This document shows positions 22,904-34,287 of a stretch of 64,000 nt of DNA, piece after piece. Source of the DNA: Saksenaea vasiformis B4078 (Eukaryota; Mucoromycota; Mucoromycetes; Mucorales; Saksenaeaceae); contig JNDT01002322.1 of NCBI GenBank assembly GCA_000697055.1, forward strand, positions 1-64,000. The letters run 5' to 3'. The position numbers and the translations under genes were made by a program. The notes beneath the pieces are model-generated. The model saw only the letters and a program-made list of their open reading frames with translations, was not told the origin of the DNA and made no database searches. Position 1 is the stretch's first letter, and each line of letters starts with the position of its first letter.

Positions 22904-23080
22904 GGGTACAAGTCAGCCATCTTAACGAAACGAGGAAAAAAAAAGTACTTGAATCAATGTGTGATCAGTTGCTAAACACGGAAAAACAACTGAACTCTGT
23001 TGGATGTCAAAACTTAATCCTTTTCGCCGAAATAAGTCCATGTATTCGGAAAAGATGAGACTACACAGTTATAGGAAATC

Positions 23081-24034
23081 CTACATGATTCGTTTTTTAG
23101 AAGTTTCGATCGTCATCTCCGCCAAAGCATCTTGAATGAGGAACCGATAGAAAAACGGTATCAGCGGGATAGTTGCAGCGTGCCAAAGGGAATGAGCATC
23201 GAATGTATCATACCACGGCGGGAAATCAAACACCTCTAGTCCCATAGCACAGCTTACAAGTACAACAGATACGCCTGCCATCCATGCATACGGCCTACGT
23301 CGTGCATCTCCCCAGCGCGTATATTGTAGAATAGACCATCCTAACCAGAGGCTTGTCTGCAAAATGCCTATCGTAATGCATGCTGCCATATTGTAACCGT
23401 AGTCAAACCGTGGCAGTCTCGATAGGTAAGTGACGTGACCAATAAACGCGCCAGCACAGAGGATATCCCAGAGATACAAAAGTCGCGCGGATTGCATATG
23501 GAAGATACGTAATACGCCTAGATAGAGACCATAGAGAATATAGAGTCCAGCACTAAAGTAATCCAGCTTTTCCGTCAACGGAAAGTCGCGTGTATGGAAT
23601 ATCGTACTCCAGAGCCACGTATTTTGTCCTACAATGGACAGTCCAAGATAATGTGATTTAAGTCGGAAACCATTGGGAACTTGCTTTTGCAGAATCGAGA
23701 AATACCGAAAGTGCATCCACCCATTCAGAATAGAAAACAGCACCGACGCTGGTTCCTGAACACCCCAGACGCGACGGAAAGGCCATTTTCCGTGGTACTG
23801 ATGGATCCAGTCCCCAGTTGCCTTGGCTCTCTCCGTTAACATCTGCATGCATTCGTACTGACAATTCTGGCGAGGAGTCCACCACGTCAATCGTAAATGA
23901 AGAGGCAACGTAGTATCCGCATGGTGCAATGCACATTGATCGACGCAGTGCTGATATTCAGGCAAACGATCGCCACTGGACGCTACGCAAATGCCTAACC
24001 AAGCAAGTAGCAGAAATGCAGCAAGCTTGGCCAT
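23081..24034 (-). CDS. PER1: GPI-anchor lipid remodelling protein Per1/PGAP3
   Basis: Single exon, 317 residues from the ATG at 24034. An N-terminal signal peptide (MAKLAAFLLLAWLGICVASS) is followed by a Cys-rich lumenal part (CVDQC, CQYECM) and seven predicted membrane segments. The family and CREST-superfamily motifs are present: NTWLWSTIFHTRDFPLTEKL with DYFSAG, and near the end DAHSLWHAATIPL. Per1/PGAP3 removes the sn-2 acyl chain of GPI anchors in the ER or Golgi so that a saturated chain can be added. An upstream in-frame extension to 24190 exists but the signal peptide argues for the 24034 start. It is tandem with RIC1 (160 nt upstream, same strand). A dead copy of this gene lies near 16 kb. 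Confidence 0.93.
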   Translation of the reverse strand: MAKLAAFLLLAWLGICVASSGDRLPEYQHCVDQCALHHADTTLPLHLRLTWWTPRQNCQYECMQMLTERAKATGDWIHQYHGKWPFRRVWGVQEPASVLFSILNGWMHFRYFSILQKQVPNGFRLKSHYLGLSIVGQNTWLWSTIFHTRDFPLTEKLDYFSAGLYILYGLYLGVLRIFHMQSARLLYLWDILCAGAFIGHVTYLSRLPRFDYGYNMAACITIGILQTSLWLGWSILQYTRWGDARRRPYAWMAGVSVVLVSCAMGLEVFDFPPWYDTFDAHSLWHAATIPLIPFFYRFLIQDALAEMTIETSKKRIM

Positions 24035-24194
24035 ACGAAAGACAAAAGAGGACGTGTTAAGCAAACAAAAAGATATCGGTATTACAAAAATGCCGAAAGA
24101 TATCCCCCCCCCTTTCCTCTCTCTCCGCCCCTCGCTGTTTAAACTGCCTAACCGCAGCACTTTACAAAAAAAAAAAACCCGTTGTTTCATGTAT

Positions 24195-27100
24195 TTAAGA
24201 ACTATTTAGGTTTTCCATGCTTTGCACCACCTGCTCTATCTGTTTATCTTCATCAGGACACGTCAATGCATCTCCATTGTGCATACGCGACTTGATTACT
24301 TGCAGTGCTTGTTGAAGCGTGCTTCCCGTACCTTATGCGCGCATTAAAGACGTCTGCCAAACAATAAAAAAAGAAAAAGAATAACTTACTGTCAATGGAG
24401 CTTAAAAACCGTACAAGTTCTTTGCACAAATCATAATCGTTTTCATCCATTGCCTTGGTAAGAAGCCGTATTGTATCCTAACCATAAGAAACGGAGTGAG
24501 TCATGTACCTTGCTTGGCAAACTGGTCCTCCTACATTTCCACCAACGGCTAAAGGTTGCATGGTCTGAAGAATAATAAGATACGAGGTAGCTGTTCGGAG
24601 TCGACCATCAGCTAGACATAACTGCCAAACCCCAACCCCCACAGAGTTTAGTATAGGTACATCTAATCCTTTTGTTTCATTACCTCAAACAATGCCTTTG
24701 GCTCGCCTACGGCGGAGAACAAATGATCCCACAAGGCCACTTCTGTTTTCCTTGCGCAGCTCACAATAACATCGAGTGCATGAGGAAACTGATCCAGGAA
24801 CTTAATTACCAACGGCAAGATAGCCTCTGATACCATGGGTGAGTCTTGAGAAAAGGAATGGAAAAAAAGAGCGCGTTTACCTTGGCCTAATCGTTTATCT
24901 GTTTCTTCTTCCAGTATTGTATGTAAAAGTATTTCCAGTGCATGACCAAAGTATACCAGTTTTTCGTAGGCCCGAGCAAAAACAACGGCATCTTCTTCCA
25001 GTCCTCGTTTTAATAAATGTCGTAAAATGTAATGTAAAAACAAAAGTGTCTACGGAAGATGACGTTAGACGTTGTAGGAAGATAAGGGTGATCGTACATT
25101 TACCTTTGTGCTGGTTTTAAAAATAATAAACCCCAGGGAATCCTTGCATACCATGCTTTGCTCCACGCCAGCAATAATGCCTTTTTCCAAAAGTATCGCT
25201 AAAAAAAATAGAGGTTAACCTAAGGTACCTTGAGGTAACGAGCATTACAATGTGGATAGAAATCAAGAGGTATATCAATGACGTTTTCCATCAATTGTCT
25301 TGGATTATCCATTTGCCAACGTGAGAAACCGTCCATTACAATCACAGAGGTCGAAGGGGAGGTCGGCTCTGGCCCTATCCGATGTCCCAAAGAATAAGGT
25401 CGCCCGATGTTGGCTCTGGCCGCCAAGAAGCCTGGTGTGGTAGGTGTAGATGGTTCACTTTCAATCGTATCATTTGCAAGCGAACGGAAGCTGTAATCGT
25501 CCCCACGCAAAAGGTTTGTAAAAAGCTGCAAAATTACACATAGTTTAGAACACATAACAAAGATAAGAATATGTTCTTTTTACCTTTATGCCTTTTCCCG
25601 TCACTGCCCAAAGGGATGTGCACATATTAGCAATGCTTCTTCGACCAATCCAGTAGTATTCTACTTTGTCCAAGAGCACATGTAGCTCGTATCGTGTTTG
25701 CAACGACACATTGCTCATCACATCCGACTCATCATCGTCATCCTGCAAACAAACAATAAGGGCCCTATCGAAATTGCAGTTCTAAACTAACCCTTGGTAT
25801 CAGTAGCAATAATTTCCCGTCCACAAGAAGGATGATGTTGGCCAAAAAGATGTCGTCCAATGCAGATAATTGATCTATAGACATATACATACCATGTTTA
25901 CGCTTTATCAACTTGACTGTTTACTGTTGCTTACCTCCGCGGTAGCCGGTAAACAGGCTAATGCCCCGTACCCGCGCTACGCGTGCAACTATACCAATCA
26001 GAGATACCTGTCGAACCATTTCCAGCTGTGCAGCTGTCGAAGACCCGTTTGCTGTCAGCCCACCATCTGTATCGACATAGATGTTGTAGATTGTCAAAGT
26101 ATTCTCTGTCGTATAAACAAGTAAATAACTGCCGCATATATTGATATAGACAGGCGCATGCTGCAATGCCTCGGTATGCAGAATCTGAGTGCTGTCCAGC
26201 TTGGCATCACGAGAATAAAGGTGGATCTGCCACGCAAATTTGTAAAGAACAGACCATTATACTACTTGTTGAAACTTACTTCATAACTCTTTCCCCGACC
26301 TGGATGGATAATTTCGCAAGCTACAACGAGAATATGCCTGTACCATGCGAGACCACCCCGAACAAAAAACCGTTGTTCCTGTTGTTGATTACCAAACAAT
26401 TTCCACCGACCAGATGTAATATTGTAGTATGCCAGACCCCGTTTTCCCGCAACAGCAATAAACTTCCCATCAGGACTAATGGATGTATACTGTATAACTT
26501 GGTCAAGTCCTTTTCCTTTCAACCAGCCCAACAACAAGCTACGCTTACCCTGATCGGCCAATGCTCTGTAATATACATGGTAGGATACTATGCAAGCGCA
26601 CAACAGGTAAGCTATATAGACAAGAGAAAGCATCACAATCTTACGGTAATATGTGTCCATGCGACGGCATCAGGATCTATCGTTGTTGTGTTGTTTTCTT
26701 GATAATCGCCGCCACTGTTGTACAGTAAAAGACGATCATCCATTTGTAACAATCCCTTACGAGCATTATCCTATTACAGCGTAAGCCTAATTGCTCTCTC
26801 TTTTGTATCTCTTATTACTGAAGTATGGAGTGAGGTGATCGATGATTTTGCAAATGGCAGTGCAAATAGAGTTGTGATTGGTGTGATCGCGGAAGAGTCC
26901 TTTTTTGGTGTTTGTCCAGTGCTGCTTAAAATAAATAATTGATGATTTCCTAATCCCCAAAACTAGAAAACGACATTGGAGCAAACGTCTAAGTTCCCTT
27001 TACTCTAATAGTGTACTCCTAAACTAGCACATGTATAACTTACCATGGAATATATCGTTTTGATGGAAATACTCTGGAGGCTATCTTGTCTATCCTCAGT

Positions 27101-28735
27101 AGCTAGTCCATCAACAAACTCATTGTCTCGATGCTAGCCTTAAGTTTTACCTTTTTGAACCGTTCCTATTCGTATCCTTTTGCATACTAAACAGTTCATC
27201 CATCTCGGTGGTAGAACAGAGCAGACATCCATAGACACTCCATACAGCTAACCCACCCTGCTGGAAACTTGCTGATACGGCATAACCATCAGAAGTCCAA
27301 GCAAGATTGTTAACAGTATTCTCTGATGTATGATCTTTGGTTGATGCAGGCCATATGTCTGGTCCAGTGGATGATTTGCTTAGGACATGTGACAAAACGG
27401 GTGATGTGGAATAATTCTGCGCAGAATATACATAGACAGCTGCACTGATTAAAGCGTTAAAAAGAAAAAAAAAGAGAGGAGTAACAGGTAGCCTTCCTTT
27501 CTTTACCTGCTCGTTCCGATGGCGATAAGAGAAAATTTCGCATTAATAGCAACCGATACTGCTTTATGACGATTTCCCTCTTGTTCCGGTGCATGAAAAC
27601 ATGATCCTACCCAATGAATGGATTCTGTGAAGGAGGGTACAGATGGAGTAGCACCGATAGGCAGATCGGCTGATGTGTGTGATTTTACTGATGAATTCGA
27701 GGGAGATACTGGTGAAGCTGACTATGCTGCATGATTTATGAAAACGTCAACAGGACTAAAACTTACCATGGCGGAGGTTTTATTGCCTTGTCTCTCTGGG
27801 GACACGTTCTGTACAAAATAAGCCCGTCCTTCGTCAGTAATCCAGATCGATGTATTCATTGCTTTGTCGTACAGCATCTCCGTTATTTGTTCTGGTATCG
27901 AATCACGTAAATGGTCATAGCAATGGGTTTTTCTCCAGTGTACCTGAAGAACTGACGAGTATGTTGGTTTTCTTTTGAACTGTAGTCTGCGTTGAATTCC
28001 CTTGATGTGGATTCCAAGATATACATTGTATGGCTGCTGGTTTCTGCGTAGCAACAATGAGGGTATCGTCGGAGGATGTACCGCTATCGCCATAGATAAG
28101 TCCATTAGCCTAGCCTCTTGTATGTGACATACCAAGCGACACCAGCATCGACTCGTATTGCGAGGCGAAATTTTAATAGCAGGGCACGCGGTCCACTGCC
28201 TTCGCCAGGCCCGGTTACATAGGCATGCTGAGAGTTGGGGAAGTTGAATTCAAAAGAACGTTGATCGAAGTTGAGGATCGCATAAAGTAAGAGGTAATTC
28301 TTATCCGTCTGTGTAAAGAAGCCGAGATGAGCATTACACAATGATAACATGTTAACGTTCGATACTGCACAAGAATGACAACGGCTGATGCATCGGGTTT
28401 CCATAGAATAGATTGATTCTCTCCAAAGTCGTGGACGTGTTTTTCAGACCGTTCGATAAAAGATAGAACGGCAATGGGCTACCCGTATGACATGAACATC
28501 GAATCGTGGGATGCTGCATAAAAGTATATACCTTAACGGACCATAAATGAATGGCAGATCGGGTACATGTAACAAATAATGACGCGTAGTACGAGTGTTC
28601 CAAGGCGATGATGTCGGAAGACCGAGGGAAATGTGTGTCTGGATGCGCTTCTACATCTTTTGTCGACGTAGACCCACTTCCTTGTAGAATATTACGGAGA
28701 GATAACTGGCTTGCGATGCCATTCAACCAATACAT
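24195..28735 (-). CDS. RIC1: RIC1 homologue, subunit of the Rab6/Ypt6 GEF
   Basis: A large multi-exon gene. Secure exons are 28735-28532 (starts MYWLNGIASQLSL), 28478-28371, 28308-28133 and the last, 24331-24195; the middle has at least eight more short exons that I did not place exactly. The N-terminal half is WD40-like: IHLWSV, PIAVLSFIERSEKHVHDFGE, TDKNYLLLYAI, an AIQCISWNP box, then ITEMLYDKAMNTSIWITDEG. The C-terminal half carries the RIC1 domain: YFGHALEILLHTILEEE, FPHALDVIVSCARKTEVALW, GEPKALFE, AMDENDYDLCKELVRFL. RIC1 with RGP1 activates Ypt6/Rab6 on Golgi membranes. The C-terminus ends EQVVQSMENLNSS. One intron seems to use a weak GTGCAG donor at 28370. Ordinary in size for the family. 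Confidence 0.85.
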
Positions 28736-28944
28736 TTCAAAGAGGTAAGCCAGCCCACTTCGCAGTGTTCGGCGTTTGATTTTTTAAACGCTTGTAGCTT
28801 GCTCACGAGCATTTCGGGATCTCAAAAATCACGGATAAATACTTGGCCGACCAATCATTGTCAGCGATGATTTTGCACTTTGCCCCAGATGCAGAGCATT
28901 CAAAGTATCAAATAATTTATTGGATCAGTTTTCACGCTATACTA
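28736..28944. other. RIC1 promoter side
   Basis: Short non-coding stretch between the RIC1 start codon and repeat R1; nothing distinctive. Confidence 0.4.
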
Positions 28945-30000
28945 ATTAGATCTTGCATCTCTGAAGAGCCAAGTCTGCGCTAAAGAAGAACTGAATATGC
29001 GGTCGTTAGTGCATCGATTTTTCGTCAGAATATTAGTCAACTTACATGGACTTGGTTTCTCCAGTGGATGCAAAATTTGTTCGAGCGGATAAAAAGTCGT
29101 TCATGATTAGTAAATGAAAGAGAACTTGAGAGTCAATTCGCTTATACCTAAGGGTATAGCTACCCAATGGCAGCTGCCTGCCCCGCATCTGATGCGATGG
29201 GGCGGCAGTGGAGATTATACTGACAATACTGACAATACTGCCAGTTTGGGTGTTGACGCCGTGCAGAGGACTTGAAGCGATGCAATGTCTGAAAAGGTTC
29301 TGTCGCGGAAGTTGAGCGATCCTGAGTATGTGACAACATTTATTTACTTGAGCGAAGGGAGTAAAGCGCGGACGCGGCCAAGTCGGTTTGGGAGAGTGGT
29401 TGTGCTGTCTAAACTGCAGACAAAAAAGACATATATAATCTTGTACATGTAATGAATTGGCAAACTTGCCGGGAATGTTAAAGATAAACAAAGCCAAACA
29501 AAAGAATAGAAGGAAAAAGAAGCGTTCCCTTTATATACGCATCACTTTCCGTCATCTGAAACTTCTTTTTTTTGGTCTCACCAAAAAAAGGCCTATCTTC
29601 AACATGCCTTTTCCAGGTGACAATGGAAACCTGTTTTTGACATACCTGTTTGTATGAGTCAAAAGAGCCCGATCACTGGTACATCGCTTTGCAGGAGTTG
29701 ATGGTATCCTATCACAGGTACGTCTTCTGCGTGGAATGACAGAGTCCGATCACTGACACGCATTCTGCATGAGACAAATAACCCTATATTTAACATGGGA
29801 TAATCGAACCCTATGTTTAGCACGTCCTCTGCATGAGGCAATGTGGCCTGCCTTCGACGCATCTTTGCCTTAGATAATGGGAAGCTACCAACGGCACGAA
29901 AATCATAACGTCGGATGAACGTAAAAACACGTACTTCAAAACGCAGACTTCATCTGGAAGTGACACCGGATAATTCCTCATAGACCCAAAATCGTGGGAA
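28945..30000 (-). repeat. Gene-like repeat R1 (minus)
   Basis: Related along most of its length to R2 (40240-41360, minus) and in part to R3 (35030-35560, plus). Read on the minus strand it has an upstream block with GCGTTTTGAA and TTTTTACGTT, a TATATAAAGGGAACGC box near 29530, a short exon ending CTCAAG before a GTAAATAAATG intron, an exon with CATCGCTTCAAGTCCTCTGC (RFKSSA), and a third exon with QTWLFRD. R1 has stops in these frames and contains an extra minisatellite. I do not recognise the encoded family. Confidence 0.6.
29591..29883. repeat. Degenerate minisatellite, about 37-bp unit
   Basis: Eight consecutive units beginning CCTAT/CCGAT/CCTGT start at about 29591, 29630, 29668, 29708, 29745, 29782 (short), 29809 and 29847. 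A typical unit reads CCTATNTTTAACACGTC then TTCTGCATGAGNCAATNGA. It lies within R1; R2 has only one comparable unit at about 41100-41145. Confidence 0.7.
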
Positions 30001-30056
30001 AGATCCTGTAAAATATGAATATATTATATATATGATGGAAAAAAAAATGGAAGAAC

Positions 30057-30416
30057 TTAATACTGCTCGGCACTAACGCAGTGTCGATAGGTATCTGCTA
30101 GTTGGTCAAACTCCTTGTCAAGTTCTCGTAGTCGTCGAAGAATATTCTCCATTCTTCTCTCCCGTTGCTTCCTTCTTTCCAGCTTAGCATCGAGCGTTTT
30201 CATCGACTCGATTTGGTCGTCAGGTAACATGCTCATTTTCGTTGCGGGCACTGTTGTGAAGATGTGACGAAAGCGTGCCAAACAGATAAAGTAAGACTCT
30301 TTTGTTTTGTATGGGGCGTTCCCCGCCAATAGATTACCAAATAGAGCGGCCACACATGTAAGACAGGTAGCATGCCGCAGATGGGTCAAGTTATAAGGAC
30401 GGAAGATGCGAACCAC
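30057..30416 (-). CDS. Hypothetical small coiled-coil protein
   Basis: Open frame of 119 codons. The C-terminal 60 residues from the internal ATG at 30236 form a highly charged heptad-like helix (TLDAKLERRKQRERRMENIL, LRELDKEFDQLADTYRH), suggesting a short coiled-coil adaptor or complex subunit. The N-terminal half may instead be leader or intron sequence, since an AG acceptor lies just upstream of the frame. I do not recognise the family; a small DASH- or BLOC-like subunit is only a guess. Confidence 0.35.
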   Translation of the reverse strand: MVRIFRPYNLTHLRHATCLTCVAALFGNLLAGNAPYKTKESYFICLARFRHIFTTVPATKMSMLPDDQIESMKTLDAKLERRKQRERRMENILRRLRELDKEFDQLADTYRHCVSAEQY

Positions 30417-30597
30417 AGACTAAGTCTAGGAAGGAAAAAAGGAAAAGAAAGACTATGAATCAGCACGCGGTTGCATCCGATGTATTGCGGAAATAATGGT
30501 GGAAGTGACGCGCCGAGGAAGAAACGGAATATGGTGCAAGTCATCTATACTCGACAATTACATGATTTACTGCCAAATTGATATATAGGAAAATCTT

Positions 30598-30900
30598 TTA
30601 TTTAAGTGTTAGGAGGAACCCAGCATTGCAATCTGTACTTTCTGACTTTTGCTCTACATTCAAGCCAGAATGCCCTTGATAGCATGCAGAGATGTATCGC
30701 CAAGTCTCTCTTTTAAATTTTCTTATTGTTGCGAGTGATACACTGTCCAAAAAATTTGGTAGATTCTCTTTCAGCTCTCTGAATGAATAGTTGCACTGTC
30801 TTTTAGCCACCTGTCTTCTTGCATTAACTCTTACCATAGCTACAAAGTAAGTTGATACACGTTGATGGTAAGTGGATAATCCTGAAATTGTTTGGTACAA
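30598..30900 (-). pseudogene. Possible transposon-protein fragment
   Basis: 100 codons with the segment CNYSFRELKENLPNFLDSVS followed by TIRKFKRETWRYISAC. From memory, a TIR+F..+.WRY+.AY block is common in transposon-encoded proteins of Mucoromycota. Nothing catalytic is present. It sits between R1 and the Crinkler gene. Family call weak. Confidence 0.25.
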
Positions 30901-31291
30901 TATTTATCCATATACTTTCAAACTACCAATTTTTGCCTTTTCTCAAGAGAACTGATCAACTTTGAGACTATTTATCAAAATTTTATGTAGCTATCAACTC
31001 AAAAAAAAACTAGATAGAACTGTTTTTCATCATGCTATAATTGAATCTATCTATTGGTAGTTATGTTAAAATGTGTTTATCAAGAGAAATAGCATCTCAA
31101 AGTTGGGGTAAAAACTTGTCGAGTATAGGTGACTTGCGCACGCTATTGATGCTGATTTCTAGTTGAAGGGCTTGAAATAGAGTTTCGGAGCTCCAAAACG
31201 CATTATAATTGCGCAGTAGGCTGACAGCATCTTTCTCTCTACTTGTACTCACGCACTGTCGATCGCCGACCAAACGTCGCATTCTTCCGCT

Positions 31292-34187
31292 ATGGAGATA
31301 CCATTGAATCTGTTCTGTCTAGTTGAGGGTCAATTTTTATCAAATGCGTTTCCTGTTAAGATCGAGTCAACAGAGACTGTTGGCGATCTCAAAGACGCAA
31401 TCAAGAGTAAAAAGCCTAATGATTTTAAAGACATTGCTGCAGATAACCTCACGCTCTGGTGTGTGTCGATTCCAGAAGACAAGGAAGGCTGTTCCGTTAC
31501 GGTCAGTGAGCTGGAAGTGAAGACAGGGTTGGCATGCCCAAGAACACGACTTTCAGAGCTGTTTCCGGAGCCGCCGACGACATGATGTATATCGTTGTAC
31601 AACGGCCTCCACTAGGTAATGACACGTTGCTACTCGTTCGCATTCATGATCTTTCTCACATCATGTCATTTACTTTGTGCCCGTTATGCTGTCTACCTTG
31701 TTTAGCCTCATAATCGACAAGCTATCTTCGTTCGCCGGCCCGTACCCGAAGCATATCCGGTGAGTTTATGCGTTAATATCCAATTTCTTCTCATTCACCA
31801 ACGATGATAGACCTGATCGAGAAGATCGAGACTGATTTCTTCTCGCAGCGTCCCTATCTATCTGCTTTTCTGGAAGCCTTTGATTCGGGCATCGTTGACA
31901 TACCTAGGACTGAAGGCAATCTACCGGGGTTGCCTAATTTATGGAGGAGGAATGAGGATCGATACAGAGAATCTCGACCATCGTTTCTTTTATTACAGCC
32001 TTCAAAACCGTTTAGCAACGCCACGATAAGAACATCGGAAGAGACTGCGAAAAGAATTCGCGGTGGACCGGACAGCTTGCTGCCACTTTTTGGTGTTAGT
32101 GGATGTGGTAAAACACGAACGGTAATCGAGCTGCTTGCAAAGCAGTGGGGCTTCTATTTCAACGCCAGTAGCACAGATCGGGGTTCAGCGGATATGGAGT
32201 CGCTCCTAAGCTTCCGAATAGAAGTGAAGGACACATATGACCAGCATGATCTTAAGAAGAAGAAAGCGTATAATGATCAAGCTTTAGCCCTTGTGAAGGT
32301 TCTCTTGATCACCCGACTTATGATTCTCGAACGGTGTTTGAAAATCAGCAACAGTGAGACATTTACTCCTGAGAGATGGATGCTCCTCCAAGTCTGTCCG
32401 TATGCCTTCACCTACGAGGGAAAAGCAATCGATGACATCTTTAACTTCGTCTTAATGGCTATTGTAGCAGTAATTTACAAAGATGAAGCCTACTACAACA
32501 ATCTTTCTGAATATTTGGACACGAGTTTCGACCTTGTAATGGCTCTGCTCAGAACCCGTGGTTTAATATCGGAATAGACAACAAGTTCCTGATAGTTCTC
32601 GACGAAGCACAGACTCTGCGAGATATTGGATACGGCGATTATATCTCTACGCAAAAGGATGAACCGCGGCCAGTTCTATCTCCGATACTGCATGGATTCC
32701 GATGTATATCAAGGAACAAATATCTCTACTGCATAATTCCATGTGGAACTGGACTCAGTCATTTCGACCTAGAATGGGTAAGTGACTTGGGAGATGCCAC
32801 CAAAACCGATCCATACACTAGCGACACCGTGTTAGATCAACGCGTGGTCGACTTTCCTGGGTGGGAAGATAGGGATTCCATCCGTGCGTTCATCAATACC
32901 ATTGGCGAGCAGTTGGGGAACGATGCATTAACCTTTTTAAACAACTTACTACCACCAGAAGCTATCAATCAACTGTTCAGGCGACTTCGAGGCAGATTTA
33001 GGCCGATTGTTACTGTAATCGAACTGGTCGCGAACGAAGCGATCAATAGTAGCAGTGAAATGATCATGGCAAAGGACAGTTGGCGGAAGCATATGAATAC
33101 GGTAGTGGACAGGCTGACTGCGTATCCAAATGGCAACGGGATGACAACGCGTCGAGGGAATATTTGCGTCGAGCTTGATCGTGTTCATCAGGTAACTGTG
33201 CTAAATAAGGAGCGTTTCCCAAATTGTTTCAACATGATGAGTATCGTCGCAACGGCTGTCGTTAGTATGCGAACACGAAGTGCTGTGCACCAAGTAATTG
33301 GAGGTGTCCCCTTTTTGGTCGAAGCTTCCATTGGACGTCTTCGTTGTTTAAAGTCGCGGCCCGAAAACCTTCTAACCATATCTATTGATAAGCAGACAGA
33401 AGAGATCATTGACCATCCAACTATTACCACCGTCATCGATGAACCCTTTGTCTACGATGGAGCAATCAACTATTTCTATCACTGCGATCCGCAATTTCTA
33501 AGGCGCTTTGAAAACTTTATAACACCAATGGAGAACGCAAGCGTGAAAGGTGTCCTTTGGGAGGGGGTTGTACCTTGGATGCTTATAAACGTCTTGCGTG
33601 GAAAAAAGCTTGGAGATGTGGAAGACCTTTTCAGATGGAAGACAGAGAGGGTGACGCAGATGCTCGACGAGGAGATAGTAATCGCGAACTAGAATGAGCG
33701 AAACATTGGAATTCTGAACAGCGCAACCTCCATGACAGCATTTCTTGACGCTCATATGAATGCTATGGAGATAGATGATGAGGAGCGTATGGCACCGTTC
33801 TTTTTCCCCGATTCTCATACATCAGAACCGGATCCAGTGTTCGTTTTACGGATTGGCGGGACAAAGTATCCGGTATTTCTGCAAGCGAAATTCTGGAACC
33901 AGGAACGGTTATCATCAAGTACCATAAAAAAAGCCATGAGCACAACCTTGGCGACAAAAGTGAATCAGCACTTGGAAAAGCCGTTAGAGGAACATTGCCC
34001 TAACGGATGTTATTTCTCGATGCTTGTGACACCCCCCTCAGAAGCAGCTGAAATCGAAGTGTCCGATCTGCGATTGACAGATGGTCTCGAACCAATACTC
34101 ATGGTCCTTGACAAAAACAACGGCAAAAGACTTATTGGTGAAGATTACAGTAAGTTTGTTGAGTATATCCGTACCAAAAAAGAATGA
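31292..34187 (+). pseudogene. Crinkler (CRN) effector gene, NTPase plus REase type, broken
   Basis: Three open segments in one direction show the architecture of CRN/CR-toxin proteins. 31292-31585 is the ubiquitin-like header (starts MEIPLNLFCLV, contains VGDLKDAIK and LTLWCVSIP). 31804-32577 starts IDLIEKIETDFFS and holds a P-loop, FGVSGCGKTRT. Walker B (FLIVLDEAQTL) lies just downstream in another frame. 32787-33692 is the helical NTPase extension, and 33732-34187 is a restriction-endonuclease-fold domain with YPVFLQAKFW supplying the Q-x-K motif. Breaks seen: the header closes at 31585 while its likely continuation is in another frame at 31575-31610; the frame changes at about 32550; an in-frame TAG stands at 33690-33692, after which the frame stays open to 34187. 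An intron may lie between about 31610 and 31700. As read it cannot make a full product. CRNs are nucleus-targeted effectors or inter-organism toxins in oomycetes and early-diverging fungi. Confidence 0.8.
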
Positions 34188-34287
34188 AGATAGCCGAGTA
34201 AAATCCCCCCCAAAAATATGAAGATAACTGGGTAAAATCCCAAAAATAAAATATGAAGATAGCCGAGTAAAATTCCCAAATACATCT
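34184..34287. repeat. Three tandem 34-35-bp repeats at the CRN 3' end
   Basis: Units start at 34184, 34218 and 34253, each beginning ATGAAGATA(G/A)C(C/T)G(A/G)GTAA and ending with an A/C-rich part. The first unit overlaps the stop codon of the nuclease domain (GAA TGA), so expansion occurred at the gene end. Confidence 0.75.

Noticed and set aside
32540..32580. An intron explaining the frame change in the Crinkler NTPase region
   Set aside because: The two frames overlap directly and the overlap has no GT-AG pair of plausible length, so a frameshift is the better reading.
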